64,000 nucleotides of DNA from Roseiarcus sp963823165 (GCA_963823165.1 CAWGKV010000014.1:62001-126000), one strand, 5' to 3'; shown: positions 35,396 through 44,048, numbered from the stretch's first letter. Numbers and translations are program-made. Notes: generated from the sequence alone by a model not told the origin.

Positions 35396-38300
35396 ATGAA
35401 CGATAACGACCCGCACCCCGCCGGCGACGCCGCAAGCGCCGGCGACGCCAGCCAGAAGCTCTTTCCGACGGTCGCCATTGGGACGTCGGCCGGGGGCGTC
35501 CGCGCTCTGCAGGAGTTTTTCGAGAGCCTGCCCAAGGACGTGAATGCCGCCTTCGTGGTCATCGTCCATCTCGACCCGGCCCACCAGAGCGAATTGCCGA
35601 ACATCCTCGCCACGCGAACGCGGATGCCCGTCACCCAGGTTACCGGCCACATCCCGATCGAGCCTGGGCACGTCTACGTCATCCCGCCTAACCGTCAGCT
35701 CGTCGTCACCGACCACCATCTCTCGGTCGCGGAATTCGACGAGCCGCGCTGGCAGCGGACGCCGATCGACCTCTTCTTCCGCTCGCTGGCGGCGCAGCAC
35801 GGCGACGATTTCGCCATCGTGCTGTCGGGCGCGGGCTCGGACGGGTCCCTCGGCATCAAGGCGGTCAAGGAGGCGGGCGGCGTCATCCTGGTGCAGGACC
35901 CGGACGAGGCCGAATACAATTCCATGCCGCAAAGCGCCGTCGCGACCGGCATCGCCGATTTCGTCCTGCCGGTGCGCGAGATCGCCAAAACCCTGCCCGA
36001 GCTCATCCGCAACCGCGGCGTCATTTCGTACGAATTCCTGAGCGAGACCGAAGACGAGAACCTTCGGAAAATCCTGGCGCATCTGCACGTGCGAACAGGG
36101 CATGATTTTTCAAGCTACAAAAAGGCCACCGTCCGGCGGCGCATCGCGCGCCGGATGCAGGTGCAGCGCGCCACGTCGACGGCCGACTATCTGGCGATCC
36201 TGCGCGAGAGCGCGGCCGAGTTGAATGCGCTGTTCGCCGATCTCCTGATCTCGGTGACGATGTTTTTCCGCGACCCCGCGGCGTTCGACAAGCTTGTCAC
36301 CGTCGCCATCCCGAGAATGTTCGAGGGCAAGGCCGCCGGCGATTCGGTCCGCGCCTGGGTAGCCGGCTGCGCCACCGGCGAGGAAGCCTATTCCATCACC
36401 ATGCTCCTGCTCGAGGAGGCGGCGCGGCGTGACGTCCGCTGCGAGCTTCAGGTGTTCGCATCCGACCTCGACGACGCCGCCCTGATGATCGCTCGCGAGG
36501 GCCGTTATCCGCGGGCGATCGAAGCCGACATGACGGACGACCGCATCAAGCGCTTCTTCACCCGCGAAAACGACCACTACCGGGTCACGCGGGAGCTGCG
36601 CAACGTCGTGTTGTTCGCCAGGCACAGTCTCCTGAAGGATCCGCCGTTCTCCCGCGCCGACCTCATCTCCTGCCGAAACCTGCTGATTTATCTCGACCGC
36701 CAGCTGCAGCAGCAGGTCTGCGCCACCTTTCACTTCGCCCTGGCGCCGACCGGCTACCTTTTCCTGGGATCGTCGGAGAGCGCCGACAGTCCGATCGGCA
36801 TGTTCCGCGTCGTCGACCGCGAGGCGAGAATCTATGAGCGCATGCCGGTCCCGTCCGACGTGCAGGTTCCGCTGCGGGTCGGGCCGCCCCGTTTCGGCCA
36901 GGAGCCGTTGCCGGCGAGAACCGCGCACTACCGCGTCCCGGACCAGGCCGGCGCGCACCGCGAGGCGCTGGAACGGCTCGCCCCGCCGAGCGCGGTCGTC
37001 GACTCGTCCTACCGCGTCGTCCATCTGTCGGAACGGGTCGGGCGCTATCTGCAACCTTCCGGCGGCACGCTGATCAACGACATCACGGAACTGGCGCGCG
37101 AGGAATTGCGGCCCGACCTGCGCGCCGCCCTGCGCCGCGTCTTCGAGCGCACCGAGCCCAGCCTCAGCGGCCCGATCGCCGTCCGCTTCAACGGCGCTGC
37201 GCGCCGCGTCTATCTGCAGGCGAAACCGCTCGGCGCGGATCCCAACGCCGGCCGCTCGGCGATCCTGTTCTTCTTCGAGGGCGAGGCGCTCGGCGACGGC
37301 GCGGGCGACGTGACCACGACCGAAGACGGCGGGCGCGGCGAGCAGATCCAGCAGCTTCAGCAGGAGCTGCAATTCAGTCAGTCGCAGCTGCGCACCTCGC
37401 GCGAGGAATACGAGGGCGCGAACGAGGAGTTGCGCGCCGCCAACGAGGAACTGCAGTCGATCAACGAGGAGTACCGTTCGACCGCCGAGGAGCTGGAGAC
37501 GAGCAAGGAGGAGCTGCAGTCGATCAACGAGGAGCTGCAGACCGTCAACGCCGAACTGAAGACAAAGCTCGAAGCCGTGTCGCGCGCCCACAGCGACATT
37601 CAGAACCTGATGGCGGCGACCGACGTCGGAATCCTGTTCCTCGACGCGCGCTTGCGCATCAAACGCTTCACCCCGACCATCGCCCAGCTGTTCAACGTCG
37701 CCGAAGGCGATGAAGGCCGGTCGATCACCGACTTCACCCACAGCCTCGGTTACGACGGTCTCGCCGCCGACGCCCGTGCGACATTACGCGATCTGTCCTC
37801 CACCGAGCACGAGGTGCGCGGCGGGAACGGCAGCTGGTACCTGATGCGGATGCGGCCCTACCGGACGGTCGAGGACAGGATCGACGGCGTCGTGGTCACC
37901 TTCGTCGACATCAGCGAGCGCCGCCACGCCGAGGACGCGCTGAGAGACAGCGAGGCGCGCATGCGGGCGGTCATCGACGGCGTGGCCGTCTCGATCGCTA
38001 CGATCAACGAGGCCGGGATCATCCAGTCGGTCAACAAGGCCACGACGACGATGTTCGGCTATCCGGCGGAAGAGCTCATCGGGCGCAACGTCGATATTCT
38101 CGCCGCCGAGCCCTACCGTTCGCAACACGACAGTTACATCCGGCGCTATCTCGAGACCGGCGAGGCAAGGATCATCGGGACCGGCCGTGAGGTCGAAGCG
38201 CGCCGCAAGGACGGCTCGACCTTCCCGATCGAGTTGAATGTGTCCGACATCCGCCACGCCGGCGAGCGCCTGTTCATCGGTTTTTCGCGCGATCTCAGCG

Positions 38301-39049
38301 AACGGCGCGGGCTCGAGGCGCGGCTCAGCCGGCTGCACTCGAACCGCCTCGACTCCATGGCGAACATGGCGACTGCGCTCGCGCACGAGATCAACCAGCC
38401 GCTCGCGGCGGCCGCGAACTATCTCTTCACCGGCCGCCATCTCCTCGAGGCCCAGTCGGCGCCGCCGGATTCGCGGGTCGACGAGGCCCTCGACAAGGCC
38501 TCCTCGCAGATGCACCGCGCCGGACAGATCGTCGCGCACCTGCGCGAGTTCCTGACGCGCGGCGAGCCCGACAAGACCGAGCGGAGCCTGCACGATCTCA
38601 TCCGTCGCGCCTGCGAGCTTCTCGCCCCGGCGGCGAAGGACGCCGGGACCGAAATCGCCCTCCATCTGGACGCCGCGGAAGACGTGGTGCTGGCCGACCG
38701 GATTCAGATCGAGCAGGCGATATTCAATCTCATCCGGAACGCCGTCGAGGCCATGGCCGACTCGCCGGAGCGCAAGGTCACGATTTCGACGGCGGTCGAC
38801 GGCGACATGATCCGCGCCGAGGTTTCCGACACGGGCAAAGGCCTGTCCGGTTCGGGCCAGGCGGACCTGTTCACGCCCTTCACCTCGACCAAATCGAACG
38901 GACTGGGAGTCGGCCTGTCGATCTCCCGCTCGATCATCGAGGCGCATTACGGAACGATCTGGGCGGAGCCCAATCCCGGAGGCGGGGCGAAGTTCAGCTT
39001 CACGTTGCCGCTGGCGCGACTGGAAAAAGCCGAAGCCGGCGAGCCGTAG
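35396..39049 (+). CDS. CheB-CheR-PAS-histidine kinase hybrid protein
   Basis: A 1217-residue signalling protein. Residues about 22-205 are a CheB methylesterase domain (Ser in GTSAGGVRAL, His in VIVHLDPAHQSE, Asp in LSGAGSDGSLG). Residues about 220-480 are a CheR methyltransferase (SAM loop AWVAGCATGEEAYSITMLL). A coiled coil rich in EEL repeats lies at about 648-731 (ANEELQSINEEYRSTAEELE). Two PAS domains follow (about 735-845 and 850-975). The end is a FixL-like kinase with the phosphoacceptor His in ALAHEINQPLAAAANYL and an ATPase domain (NLIRNAVEAM; GLGVGLSISRSII). GAGGAGG precedes the ATG at 35396. No receptor or response regulator is adjacent, so its input and partner are unknown. Confidence 0.94.
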   Translation: MNDNDPHPAGDAASAGDASQKLFPTVAIGTSAGGVRALQEFFESLPKDVNAAFVVIVHLDPAHQSELPNILATRTRMPVTQVTGHIPIEPGHVYVIPPNRQLVVTDHHLSVAEFDEPRWQRTPIDLFFRSLAAQHGDDFAIVLSGAGSDGSLGIKAVKEAGGVILVQDPDEAEYNSMPQSAVATGIADFVLPVREIAKTLPELIRNRGVISYEFLSETEDENLRKILAHLHVRTGHDFSSYKKATVRRRIARRMQVQRATSTADYLAILRESAAELNALFADLLISVTMFFRDPAAFDKLVTVAIPRMFEGKAAGDSVRAWVAGCATGEEAYSITMLLLEEAARRDVRCELQVFASDLDDAALMIAREGRYPRAIEADMTDDRIKRFFTRENDHYRVTRELRNVVLFARHSLLKDPPFSRADLISCRNLLIYLDRQLQQQVCATFHFALAPTGYLFLGSSESADSPIGMFRVVDREARIYERMPVPSDVQVPLRVGPPRFGQEPLPARTAHYRVPDQAGAHREALERLAPPSAVVDSSYRVVHLSERVGRYLQPSGGTLINDITELAREELRPDLRAALRRVFERTEPSLSGPIAVRFNGAARRVYLQAKPLGADPNAGRSAILFFFEGEALGDGAGDVTTTEDGGRGEQIQQLQQELQFSQSQLRTSREEYEGANEELRAANEELQSINEEYRSTAEELETSKEELQSINEELQTVNAELKTKLEAVSRAHSDIQNLMAATDVGILFLDARLRIKRFTPTIAQLFNVAEGDEGRSITDFTHSLGYDGLAADARATLRDLSSTEHEVRGGNGSWYLMRMRPYRTVEDRIDGVVVTFVDISERRHAEDALRDSEARMRAVIDGVAVSIATINEAGIIQSVNKATTTMFGYPAEELIGRNVDILAAEPYRSQHDSYIRRYLETGEARIIGTGREVEARRKDGSTFPIELNVSDIRHAGERLFIGFSRDLSERRGLEARLSRLHSNRLDSMANMATALAHEINQPLAAAANYLFTGRHLLEAQSAPPDSRVDEALDKASSQMHRAGQIVAHLREFLTRGEPDKTERSLHDLIRRACELLAPAAKDAGTEIALHLDAAEDVVLADRIQIEQAIFNLIRNAVEAMADSPERKVTISTAVDGDMIRAEVSDTGKGLSGSGQADLFTPFTSTKSNGLGVGLSISRSIIEAHYGTIWAEPNPGGGAKFSFTLPLARLEKAEAGEP

Positions 39050-39077
39050 CCTCAGGGGATCAAGCGCTTGATGGCGC

Positions 39078-39350
39078 TGGACCCCTCATCCGGCAGGCTG
39101 CAGCATGCAGTACATCTCAGGTCGCGCACACCCACCTTCCCCAGCTTGCTGGGGAAGGGGGGCGCAGCGCAGGATGGGGTTTGGCCCGCTGCTTCGACCC
39201 AAGTCGGATTGCACCAACGTCAGCACCAAACTTCGGGCGCAGCACACCTGCTTTCCGCACCCATCCGCCCCTTCGGGGCGCCCGGCTGCCGCCTGCGGCC
39301 TCGACCCCTTGTGTGCATTGTGTAGAGCACAGCTGGGGAAGGAATGGGTG
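39078..39350. repeat. Intergenic palindromic region with a perfect 11-bp hairpin
   Basis: CCTTCCCCAGC (39135-39145) and GCTGGGGAAGG (39148-39158) form a perfect stem with a two-base loop. The start CCCCTCATCCGGCAGG matches the repeat type at 6404-6524. AGCTGGGGAAGG recurs near 39331-39342. The region lies between convergent genes (stops at 39049 and 39351) and probably ends transcription from both sides. No gene is supported. Confidence 0.6.
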
Positions 39351-39827
39351 CTACACCGTGATCGAAATCGCCTCGCGGCCGCGCGGCGTGTCGACGACCC
39401 GCATGTTGACCGGCTGGCCCTCGTCGAGACGCGCGATCCCGGCGGCGTTGAGCGCCGAGATATGGACGAAGATGTCCTTGCCGCCGTCGTCGACCGCGAC
39501 GAAGCCGAACCCCTTGGTCTCGTTGAACCACTTGACCTTGCCCTCGAGGGGCATGGCGCTCGACGGATCGGGAGCGATGCGGCGAGGAGGCCGGGGAACG
39601 TCGAACATTCGGCGCGGGCGTTCGATCGCGCTCGAGGCGTCGACCGAGACGACCCGCGACACCTGCGGGCCCTTGACGCCCATGGCGACGACGACGCGAA
39701 GTTTTGCGCCGGGCAGCACAGTGTCGTGCCCGGCCGAGTGCAAGACCGTCGCATGCAGGAAGGCGTCGCCCTGGCCGTTGAGGAGCTCGACGAAGCCAAA
39801 CCCTTTGTCGTCCTTGTACCATTTCAC
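39351..39827 (-). CDS. Double cold-shock-domain protein (downstream part of an interrupted gene)
   Basis: A 158-residue product if translation starts at GTG 39827. It contains two cold-shock domains. The first has KWYKDDKGFGFVELLNGQGD and AFLHATVLHSAG; the second has VKWFNETKGFGFVAVDDGG and KDIFVHISALNAAG. Both carry the RNP-type aromatic motifs for binding single-stranded nucleic acid. Upstream, the same frame continues beyond an amber codon (39846-39848) into a disordered leader with its own ATG at 40013, typical of alphaproteobacterial double-CSD proteins. Hence the original gene probably ran from 40013, and this CDS is what remains if ribosomes reinitiate at the GTG. Confidence 0.8.
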   Translation of the reverse strand: MKWYKDDKGFGFVELLNGQGDAFLHATVLHSAGHDTVLPGAKLRVVVAMGVKGPQVSRVVSVDASSAIERPRRMFDVPRPPRRIAPDPSSAMPLEGKVKWFNETKGFGFVAVDDGGKDIFVHISALNAAGIARLDEGQPVNMRVVDTPRGREAISITV

Positions 39828-39845
39828 CGTCGCATCGACAGCCGG

Positions 39846-40013
39846 CTAACTCGTCGCCGCGGCCGCAAAGTCGCCCGTCGACGACGCATCGTCGCCGAGT
39901 TCATCGGCTCGCCCGTTCGGGCGAATTGGGCGCTGCCTCGGCGCGTACGTCACGGGGCCGTCGTCATCGAACCCGTGCTTGCGAGGCGCCCAGAAGTCCT
40001 TAGTTTTGTTCAT
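39846..40013 (-). pseudogene. Severed N-terminal leader of the cold-shock gene, ending in an amber codon
   Basis: ATG at 40013 opens 55 codons (MNKTKDFWAPRKHGFDDDGP..., ending FAAAATS) and stops at TAG (39846-39848). The frame continues in register as PAVDATVKWYKDDKGFGFVE of the first cold-shock domain. The leader is charged and Pro/Gly-rich, like the disordered N-terminal tail of this family (FWAPRKHGFDDDG). A GAAGAG-like ribosome site lies 10-15 bases upstream. One base change would join the two parts, so this looks like a recent nonsense mutation or a sequencing error. Confidence 0.75.
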
Positions 40014-40061
40014 AGCGATCTAACTCTTCGACCGGTGCAGACAACAGGGAGAAAGTCGCGG

Positions 40062-40382
40062 TCACGACCAGTCTCCGTCCCGCCGCAGGGCGGCGGAACC
40101 TCGGAACGGCGCGGAAGCGCCGGAAACGGGCGGGTCCCACCTCGACCCGATGCGGATCGGGGGGACGTAAGGCGTCTGGTTGAAGGGCGTGGGATTGGAC
40201 GCCGGCGGCGCGGCCTGCTGATCGGCCGGCGCGGCGGGAACGGACCCCCCGCGGTCGTCCCGAGTGACGCAGAGCGAAAGCGCTGCGCCGGCGGCGAGAC
40301 CGGCGACCAGAGGCAGCCAGTTGCGCCGAAGACTGCTTTCGTCTCGGGGCGGTGCATGAAAGGCTGTCGTCGCGGCCGTCAT
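40062..40382 (-). CDS. Small Pro/Ala-rich membrane-anchored protein
   Basis: A 106-residue frame from ATG 40382 (MTAATTAFHAPPRDESSLRR). Residues about 22-40 (NWLPLVAGLAAGAALSLCV) form one membrane helix. The rest is Pro/Ala/Gln-rich (VPAAPADQQAAPPASNPTPF) and then YVPPIRIGSRWDPPVSG. It looks like a small inner-membrane protein with a disordered tail. There is no family I recognise, and the ribosome site is weak. It shares the strand of the cold-shock gene and lies 48 bases upstream of its leader. It could be a false gene. Confidence 0.4.
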   Translation of the reverse strand: MTAATTAFHAPPRDESSLRRNWLPLVAGLAAGAALSLCVTRDDRGGSVPAAPADQQAAPPASNPTPFNQTPYVPPIRIGSRWDPPVSGASAPFRGSAALRRDGDWS

Positions 40383-40614
40383 CAGCGTCGTCAATGCAGT
40401 CGGCGGTTGAGGGGCAACGCCGGGCGGTCAAACACGCAAGAGGCGAAACGCGTGAGGTGCGAGCAGCTGGCCGGCCACAAATTGACTTTCATCGGCGCAA
40501 CGATCATCAAAGCACCTGCACCATCGGGCGCGGCAACGCCCAAGTGAAACGATGAAATTGTCGGTAGTTCCGTTCGTTTCCCTCGGGTCAAAACATTCCA
40601 AACGACACGCGTTT

Positions 40615-40638
40615 GCGCAATTAGGGATTCTACGTAGC
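40615..40638 (+). promoter_or_regulatory. 24-bp motif shared with 63147-63170
   Basis: GCGCAATT, two variable bases, then GGATTCTACGTAGC. The same sequence, differing only at the two variable positions, occurs at 63147-63170. It contains the palindrome CTACGTAG and a GATTC (GANTC) site, the target of the alphaproteobacterial CcrM methylase. Here it lies 75 bases upstream of the HtrA-type protease start and could be its promoter or operator. Function is inferred from recurrence only. Confidence 0.5.
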
Positions 40639-40712
40639 TTTCGCCAAGCAGCCGGAAAGACGGTCGAAAACAATGCTTGCGGCGCTCACTCGGCGTTCCC
40701 ATATCGCTGCGC

Positions 40713-41735
40713 ATGTTCGAACCTCTCCAGCCTCTTTATCCGACTTTTGCGCTCGATCAGGACAGCGCCTCCCAGGGACCCGGGGCGACGCCGCCGGGCG
40801 ACGCTGCCCTGCTCGACGACTATTCGCGCGTCGTCAGCGACGCGGTCGAACGCGTCGGCCCGAGCGTCTTCCGCATCGACGTCAAGCGCGGCGGCCGGAA
40901 TGCCGGTTCCGGCTCCGGCGTCATCGTCTCCTCCGACGGGCTGGCGCTCACCAACTCGCACGTCGTGCAGGGGGCGCGCGTCGTCACTCTGACGACGGTC
41001 GAAGGCCGCGAGTTGCAGGCCCGGGTGCTCGGCGACGATCCCGACACCGATCTCGCCCTGCTGCGGGTCGAGGCCGACCTGTCGCTGCCCGCCGCGAGAC
41101 TCGGCGACAGCTCGAAACTGAGACGCGGCCAGATCGCGATCGCCATCGGCAATCCGCTCGGCTTCGACGCGACCGTCACCACCGGCGTCGTCTCCGCGCT
41201 CGGCCGCAGCCTGCAGTCGCGCACGGGGCGGATGATCGAGGACGTGGTGCAGACCGACGCGGCGCTCAACCCGGGCAATTCCGGCGGCCCGCTCGTCTCG
41301 ACCGCGGGCGAGGTCGTCGGCATCAACACCGCCGTCATCATGGGCGCGCAGGGCATTTGCTTCGCCGTCGCCTCGAACACGGCCAATTTCGTCGCAGGCG
41401 AGATCGCCCGTCACGGGCGGGTGCGCCGCGCCTATATCGGGGTCGGCGCCGCGACCGCGGCCATACCGCGCCGGATCGCGGTGAGGCTCGGCCTCGAACA
41501 GGCGGCCGGCGCGCGGCTTCTCACCGTCGACCAGGCGGGACCGGCGGCGCAGGCGGGGCTCCTGTCGGGCGACCTCGTCATCGGGCTCGACGGCAGGGCG
41601 GTCACGGGCGTCGGCGATCTCCTGCGGGCGCTCGACGCCGAGAAGATCGGCCGCACGGTCAGCGTCGACTTCCTGCGGCGCTCGGACCGCCTGCGCGTCT
41701 GGATCGGACCGGTCGAACGTCCCGCCGCGGCGTGA
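40713..41735 (+). CDS. HtrA/Deg-type serine protease with one PDZ domain, no signal peptide
   Basis: A 340-residue trypsin-fold protease. The catalytic triad is visible: His in GLALTNSHVVQGA, Asp in DDPDTDLALLRVEA, Ser in LNPGNSGGPLVSTAG. One PDZ domain follows (AYIGVGAATAAIPRRIAVRL; QAGLLSGDLVIGLDGRAVTG). HtrA proteases usually act in the periplasm, but the N-terminus (MFEPLQPLYPTFALDQDS) has no signal peptide or anchor, so a cytoplasmic location is more likely. A non-ATG start 36 bases upstream is possible and would not add a leader. Two strong hairpins follow the gene. Confidence 0.92.
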   Translation: MFEPLQPLYPTFALDQDSASQGPGATPPGDAALLDDYSRVVSDAVERVGPSVFRIDVKRGGRNAGSGSGVIVSSDGLALTNSHVVQGARVVTLTTVEGRELQARVLGDDPDTDLALLRVEADLSLPAARLGDSSKLRRGQIAIAIGNPLGFDATVTTGVVSALGRSLQSRTGRMIEDVVQTDAALNPGNSGGPLVSTAGEVVGINTAVIMGAQGICFAVASNTANFVAGEIARHGRVRRAYIGVGAATAAIPRRIAVRLGLEQAAGARLLTVDQAGPAAQAGLLSGDLVIGLDGRAVTGVGDLLRALDAEKIGRTVSVDFLRRSDRLRVWIGPVERPAAA

Positions 41736-41761
41736 TCGCCTGCAGGGCCGGCTCACTGGTG

Positions 41762-41807
41762 GGGCGGCGTCTCGCCGCCCAACAAAGGGCGCGCGGGACG
41801 CGCGCCC
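41762..41807. terminator. Double hairpin between convergent genes
   Basis: Hairpin 1: GGGCGGCG (41762-41769) with CGCCGCCC (41773-41780), a perfect 8-bp stem and 3-base loop. Hairpin 2: GGGCGCGC (41787-41794) with GCGCGCCC (41800-41807), a perfect 8-bp stem. They lie between the convergent protease and DedA genes and probably terminate both. There is no long T-run. Confidence 0.7.
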
Positions 41808-41832
41808 TCCGATTACGGCATCCCCCGGCGAG

Positions 41833-42489
41833 CTACTTCGCCCGCGGCCGCTTCGGCGGGACCAGCGGGCCGGGAAGCGCGCGCTCGGCCTCGTCCTCGA
41901 GCGCGCGCTCGTGGTGGCGAATGAACTGCGCGCCGACGATTGCGCCGATGACAGCCGCGACGAGGATCGCGATGCCGACCGGGCGGGCGTAGGTCTCGAT
42001 CGCCTTGCCGAGCCAGTAGCCGCCCACGCCGAAGATGGTCGCCCAGACGATTCCGCCCGCGGCGTTGAAGAAGAAGAACCGCTCCCAGTTGAAGTGGTTG
42101 ACGCCGGCGAGGAACGCCGCGAAGGCCCGCAGCACGGCGACGAAGCGGCCGAAGAACACGATCTTGCCGCCGTGCCGGAGAAAGAGGTACTGCCCGAGCT
42201 TCAGCCGGCGCTCGTCCAGGCGAATGTAGCGGCCATAGCGGTAGACGAAGCGAAAGCCCAATTCCCGGCCGACCCAATAGCCGCAATTGTCGCCGAAAAT
42301 CGCGCCGGCCGCGGCGGCGGGAATGACGCCCCAGAGGTGCAGCTTGCCCTGCCCGGCCAGGATCGCCGAAGCGACAAGCACGGTTTCGCCCGGCATCGGG
42401 ATGCCCGCGCTCTCCAGGCTGATGATGACGAATATGGCGAGATAGCCGTAGGTCGCGAGATAGCCGTGCAGGTTTTGCACGAGGTCCAT
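41833..42489 (-). CDS. DedA-family membrane protein
   Basis: A 218-residue inner-membrane protein of the DedA/SNARE-associated family, proposed lipid flippases or proton-linked transporters. The family motif region is FGDNCGYWVGRELG, followed by FFGRFVAVLRAFAAFLAGVN with the conserved FxxRFxPxxR-like helix. Hydrophobic segments start at GYLAIFVIISLESAGIPMPG and end with VGIAILVAAVIGAIVGAQF. The ATG at 42489 lies one base beyond the stop of the upstream gene (TGA at 42491-42493), so translation is coupled to the phasin-like gene. Confidence 0.93.
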   Translation of the reverse strand: MDLVQNLHGYLATYGYLAIFVIISLESAGIPMPGETVLVASAILAGQGKLHLWGVIPAAAAGAIFGDNCGYWVGRELGFRFVYRYGRYIRLDERRLKLGQYLFLRHGGKIVFFGRFVAVLRAFAAFLAGVNHFNWERFFFFNAAGGIVWATIFGVGGYWLGKAIETYARPVGIAILVAAVIGAIVGAQFIRHHERALEDEAERALPGPLVPPKRPRAK

Positions 42490-42490
42490 G

Positions 42491-42856
42491 TCAGACGAGC
42501 GCCTTGGCTCCGGCGAGGCGGCGCGCATTGGCGCGGACCCTGCGCCGAGCGGGCTTCGCCGCGGCCTCGGCGACGCCGGCGAGGCCGATCGAGAGGTCGT
42601 TCGCGCTTCGCACGCCGCCGAACGCCGCCTTGACGAGGAAAACGCCCCAGGCTGCTTGAGCGGCGAGGACCCCGAGCACCGCCGCGTCGACTTTTTCCTG
42701 CACCATCAGCTGCGCCTCGCGCGCGTTTTCCGGCCCGCGTCCAGGCGACATCATGTTCTGCGTGCGGGCGGCGATGGTGAGGGCGGCGTCGACCCCGCTC
42801 TGGGCATTGGCTTTCGCAATGACCAACGACCGCCTGGCGAGACTATTTGAAACCAT
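42491..42856 (-). CDS. Phasin-like small protein
   Basis: A 121-residue protein that starts MVSNSLARRSLVIAKANAQS at ATG 42856, with a strong AAGGAAGGGG site upstream. It is mainly alpha-helical, Ala-rich and weakly amphipathic (EAQLMVQEKVDAAVLGVLAA), with a basic tail (PARRRVRANARRLAG). This resembles small phasin-like proteins of polyhydroxyalkanoate granules in Rhizobiales, but the match is from pattern only and no pha gene is nearby. It is tightly coupled to dedA (one base between stop and start). It could equally be an unrelated helical protein. Confidence 0.6.
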   Translation of the reverse strand: MVSNSLARRSLVIAKANAQSGVDAALTIAARTQNMMSPGRGPENAREAQLMVQEKVDAAVLGVLAAQAAWGVFLVKAAFGGVRSANDLSIGLAGVAEAAAKPARRRVRANARRLAGAKALV

Positions 42857-42977
42857 TGAATGCGCCCCTTCCTTCGTTTTCGCGCTCGGTGCAACGAAGA
42901 CCAAAGTCGCCCAGCATGGGGGAAGTTCCACCACGGGGCAACCTTTCGGACATGCGACCTTCGGACCGGCCCGCAAT

Positions 42978-43427
42978 TCAGAATCCGTCGATCCGGTACT
43001 GGATGAAGCCCGTGCGTTCCGCAATCGCATCATAAAGACGGCGGGCGGTCGCGTTCGTCTCGTGGGTGTTCCAGTAGACGCTGGCCGCGCCCGCCTCCTT
43101 CGCCGCGAGGACGACGGCGCCGATCAGGGCGCGCCCGACGCCTTTCTTCCGCGCCACAGCGCTGACGTACAGGTCCTGCAAATAGCAGGTCGGATTCACG
43201 AGCCAGGTTGAGCGCTGAAACAGGAAATGGGCGAAACCGAGAAGACCGCCGTCGCGCGCCGCGACCAGGGCGTGGACCGGCTCGAGCGGGTCGAAGATCC
43301 GCGACCATGTGGCGTCGGTCACGTCCGGGATTTCCACAGTCCGATAGAATTCGAGACTGCCGCGCCAAAGCGCCGCCCATTGCTCGCGATCACCCCGCTC
43401 GATGGAGCGCACAATGAAATCCGGCAA
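42978..43427 (-). CDS. GNAT-family N-acetyltransferase
   Basis: A 149-residue acetyl-CoA-dependent transferase. The core is YLQDLYVSAVARKKGVGRALIGAV (acetyl-CoA loop ARKKGVGRAL), followed by YWNTHETNATARRLYDAIAER and the final strand FIQYRIDGF. The overall form matches the RimI-like/spermidine acetyltransferase-like group. The start is placed at TTG 43427 (LPDFIVRSIERGD), which has a GGGAG site eight bases before it; another TTG at 43472 would add 15 residues. The substrate is unknown. Confidence 0.88.
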   Translation of the reverse strand: MPDFIVRSIERGDREQWAALWRGSLEFYRTVEIPDVTDATWSRIFDPLEPVHALVAARDGGLLGFAHFLFQRSTWLVNPTCYLQDLYVSAVARKKGVGRALIGAVVLAAKEAGAASVYWNTHETNATARRLYDAIAERTGFIQYRIDGF

Positions 43428-43551
43428 TTTGCTGTCTCCCTTTCGAGCGAGCGCCGCCGATCCAGCGCCCAACCATCAGGCGGCGAGAGGCGGCTTGACA
43501 AGGGGCGGCTCATCCTTGTTGGCTCAAGCCCTCCTCACGGAATTCCTTCTA

Positions 43552-43929
43552 ATGACCCGTCCGCCGCTCGTTCTCGCCGCCGGCGCCGCGCTGATGGGCG
43601 GGGCGGGAGTGACCCTCGCCGCGGTGGCGGTGCACATGAGCGGCGGCGAGCTGGCGCAACGGGGCGCCCTGTTCCTCATCCTGCACGCCGTCGCGGCGCT
43701 CGGGATCGCGGCGCATGTGCGGGTCGCAGCTTCCCGCGTGTGTCTCGCCGCGGGCTTCGTCATGGAGGCCGGCGCGTCGCTGTTCGCCGCCGATCTCGCC
43801 TATCACGCCTTCGCGGGCACGCGCCTATTTCCCTTCGCAGCGCCGATCGGCGGCTCGGCGATGATTTTGGCTTGGCTCGCGCTGGCGGCCGGGTTCGCGG
43901 CGGAGGCCGCGAGAAAGGCGTCCGGCTGA
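43552..43929 (+). CDS. DUF423-like membrane protein
   Basis: A 125-residue protein with four hydrophobic segments (VLAAGAALMGGAGVTLAAVA; ALFLILHAVAALGIAAHV; CLAAGFVMEAGASLFAADLA; GGSAMILAWLALAAGFAAEA). The ending PIGGSAMILAWLALAAG matches the DUF423/YgdD family, small inner-membrane proteins of unknown role. The start MTRPPLVLAAG at 43552 has no strong ribosome site, and in-frame upstream codons are unlikely. It is divergent from the GNAT gene. Confidence 0.75.
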   Translation: MTRPPLVLAAGAALMGGAGVTLAAVAVHMSGGELAQRGALFLILHAVAALGIAAHVRVAASRVCLAAGFVMEAGASLFAADLAYHAFAGTRLFPFAAPIGGSAMILAWLALAAGFAAEAARKASG

Positions 43930-44048
43930 AAGCGGCCTAAAATTTCGAGAGGGCGCCGAGCAGCGCGAACTCAGAGAACGAGAGCCCTTGTCGCCCCGCC
44001 CTCGCGACCGTGATCAGGCGATCCGCCGCCCTTAATGCAGGGCTCCTC

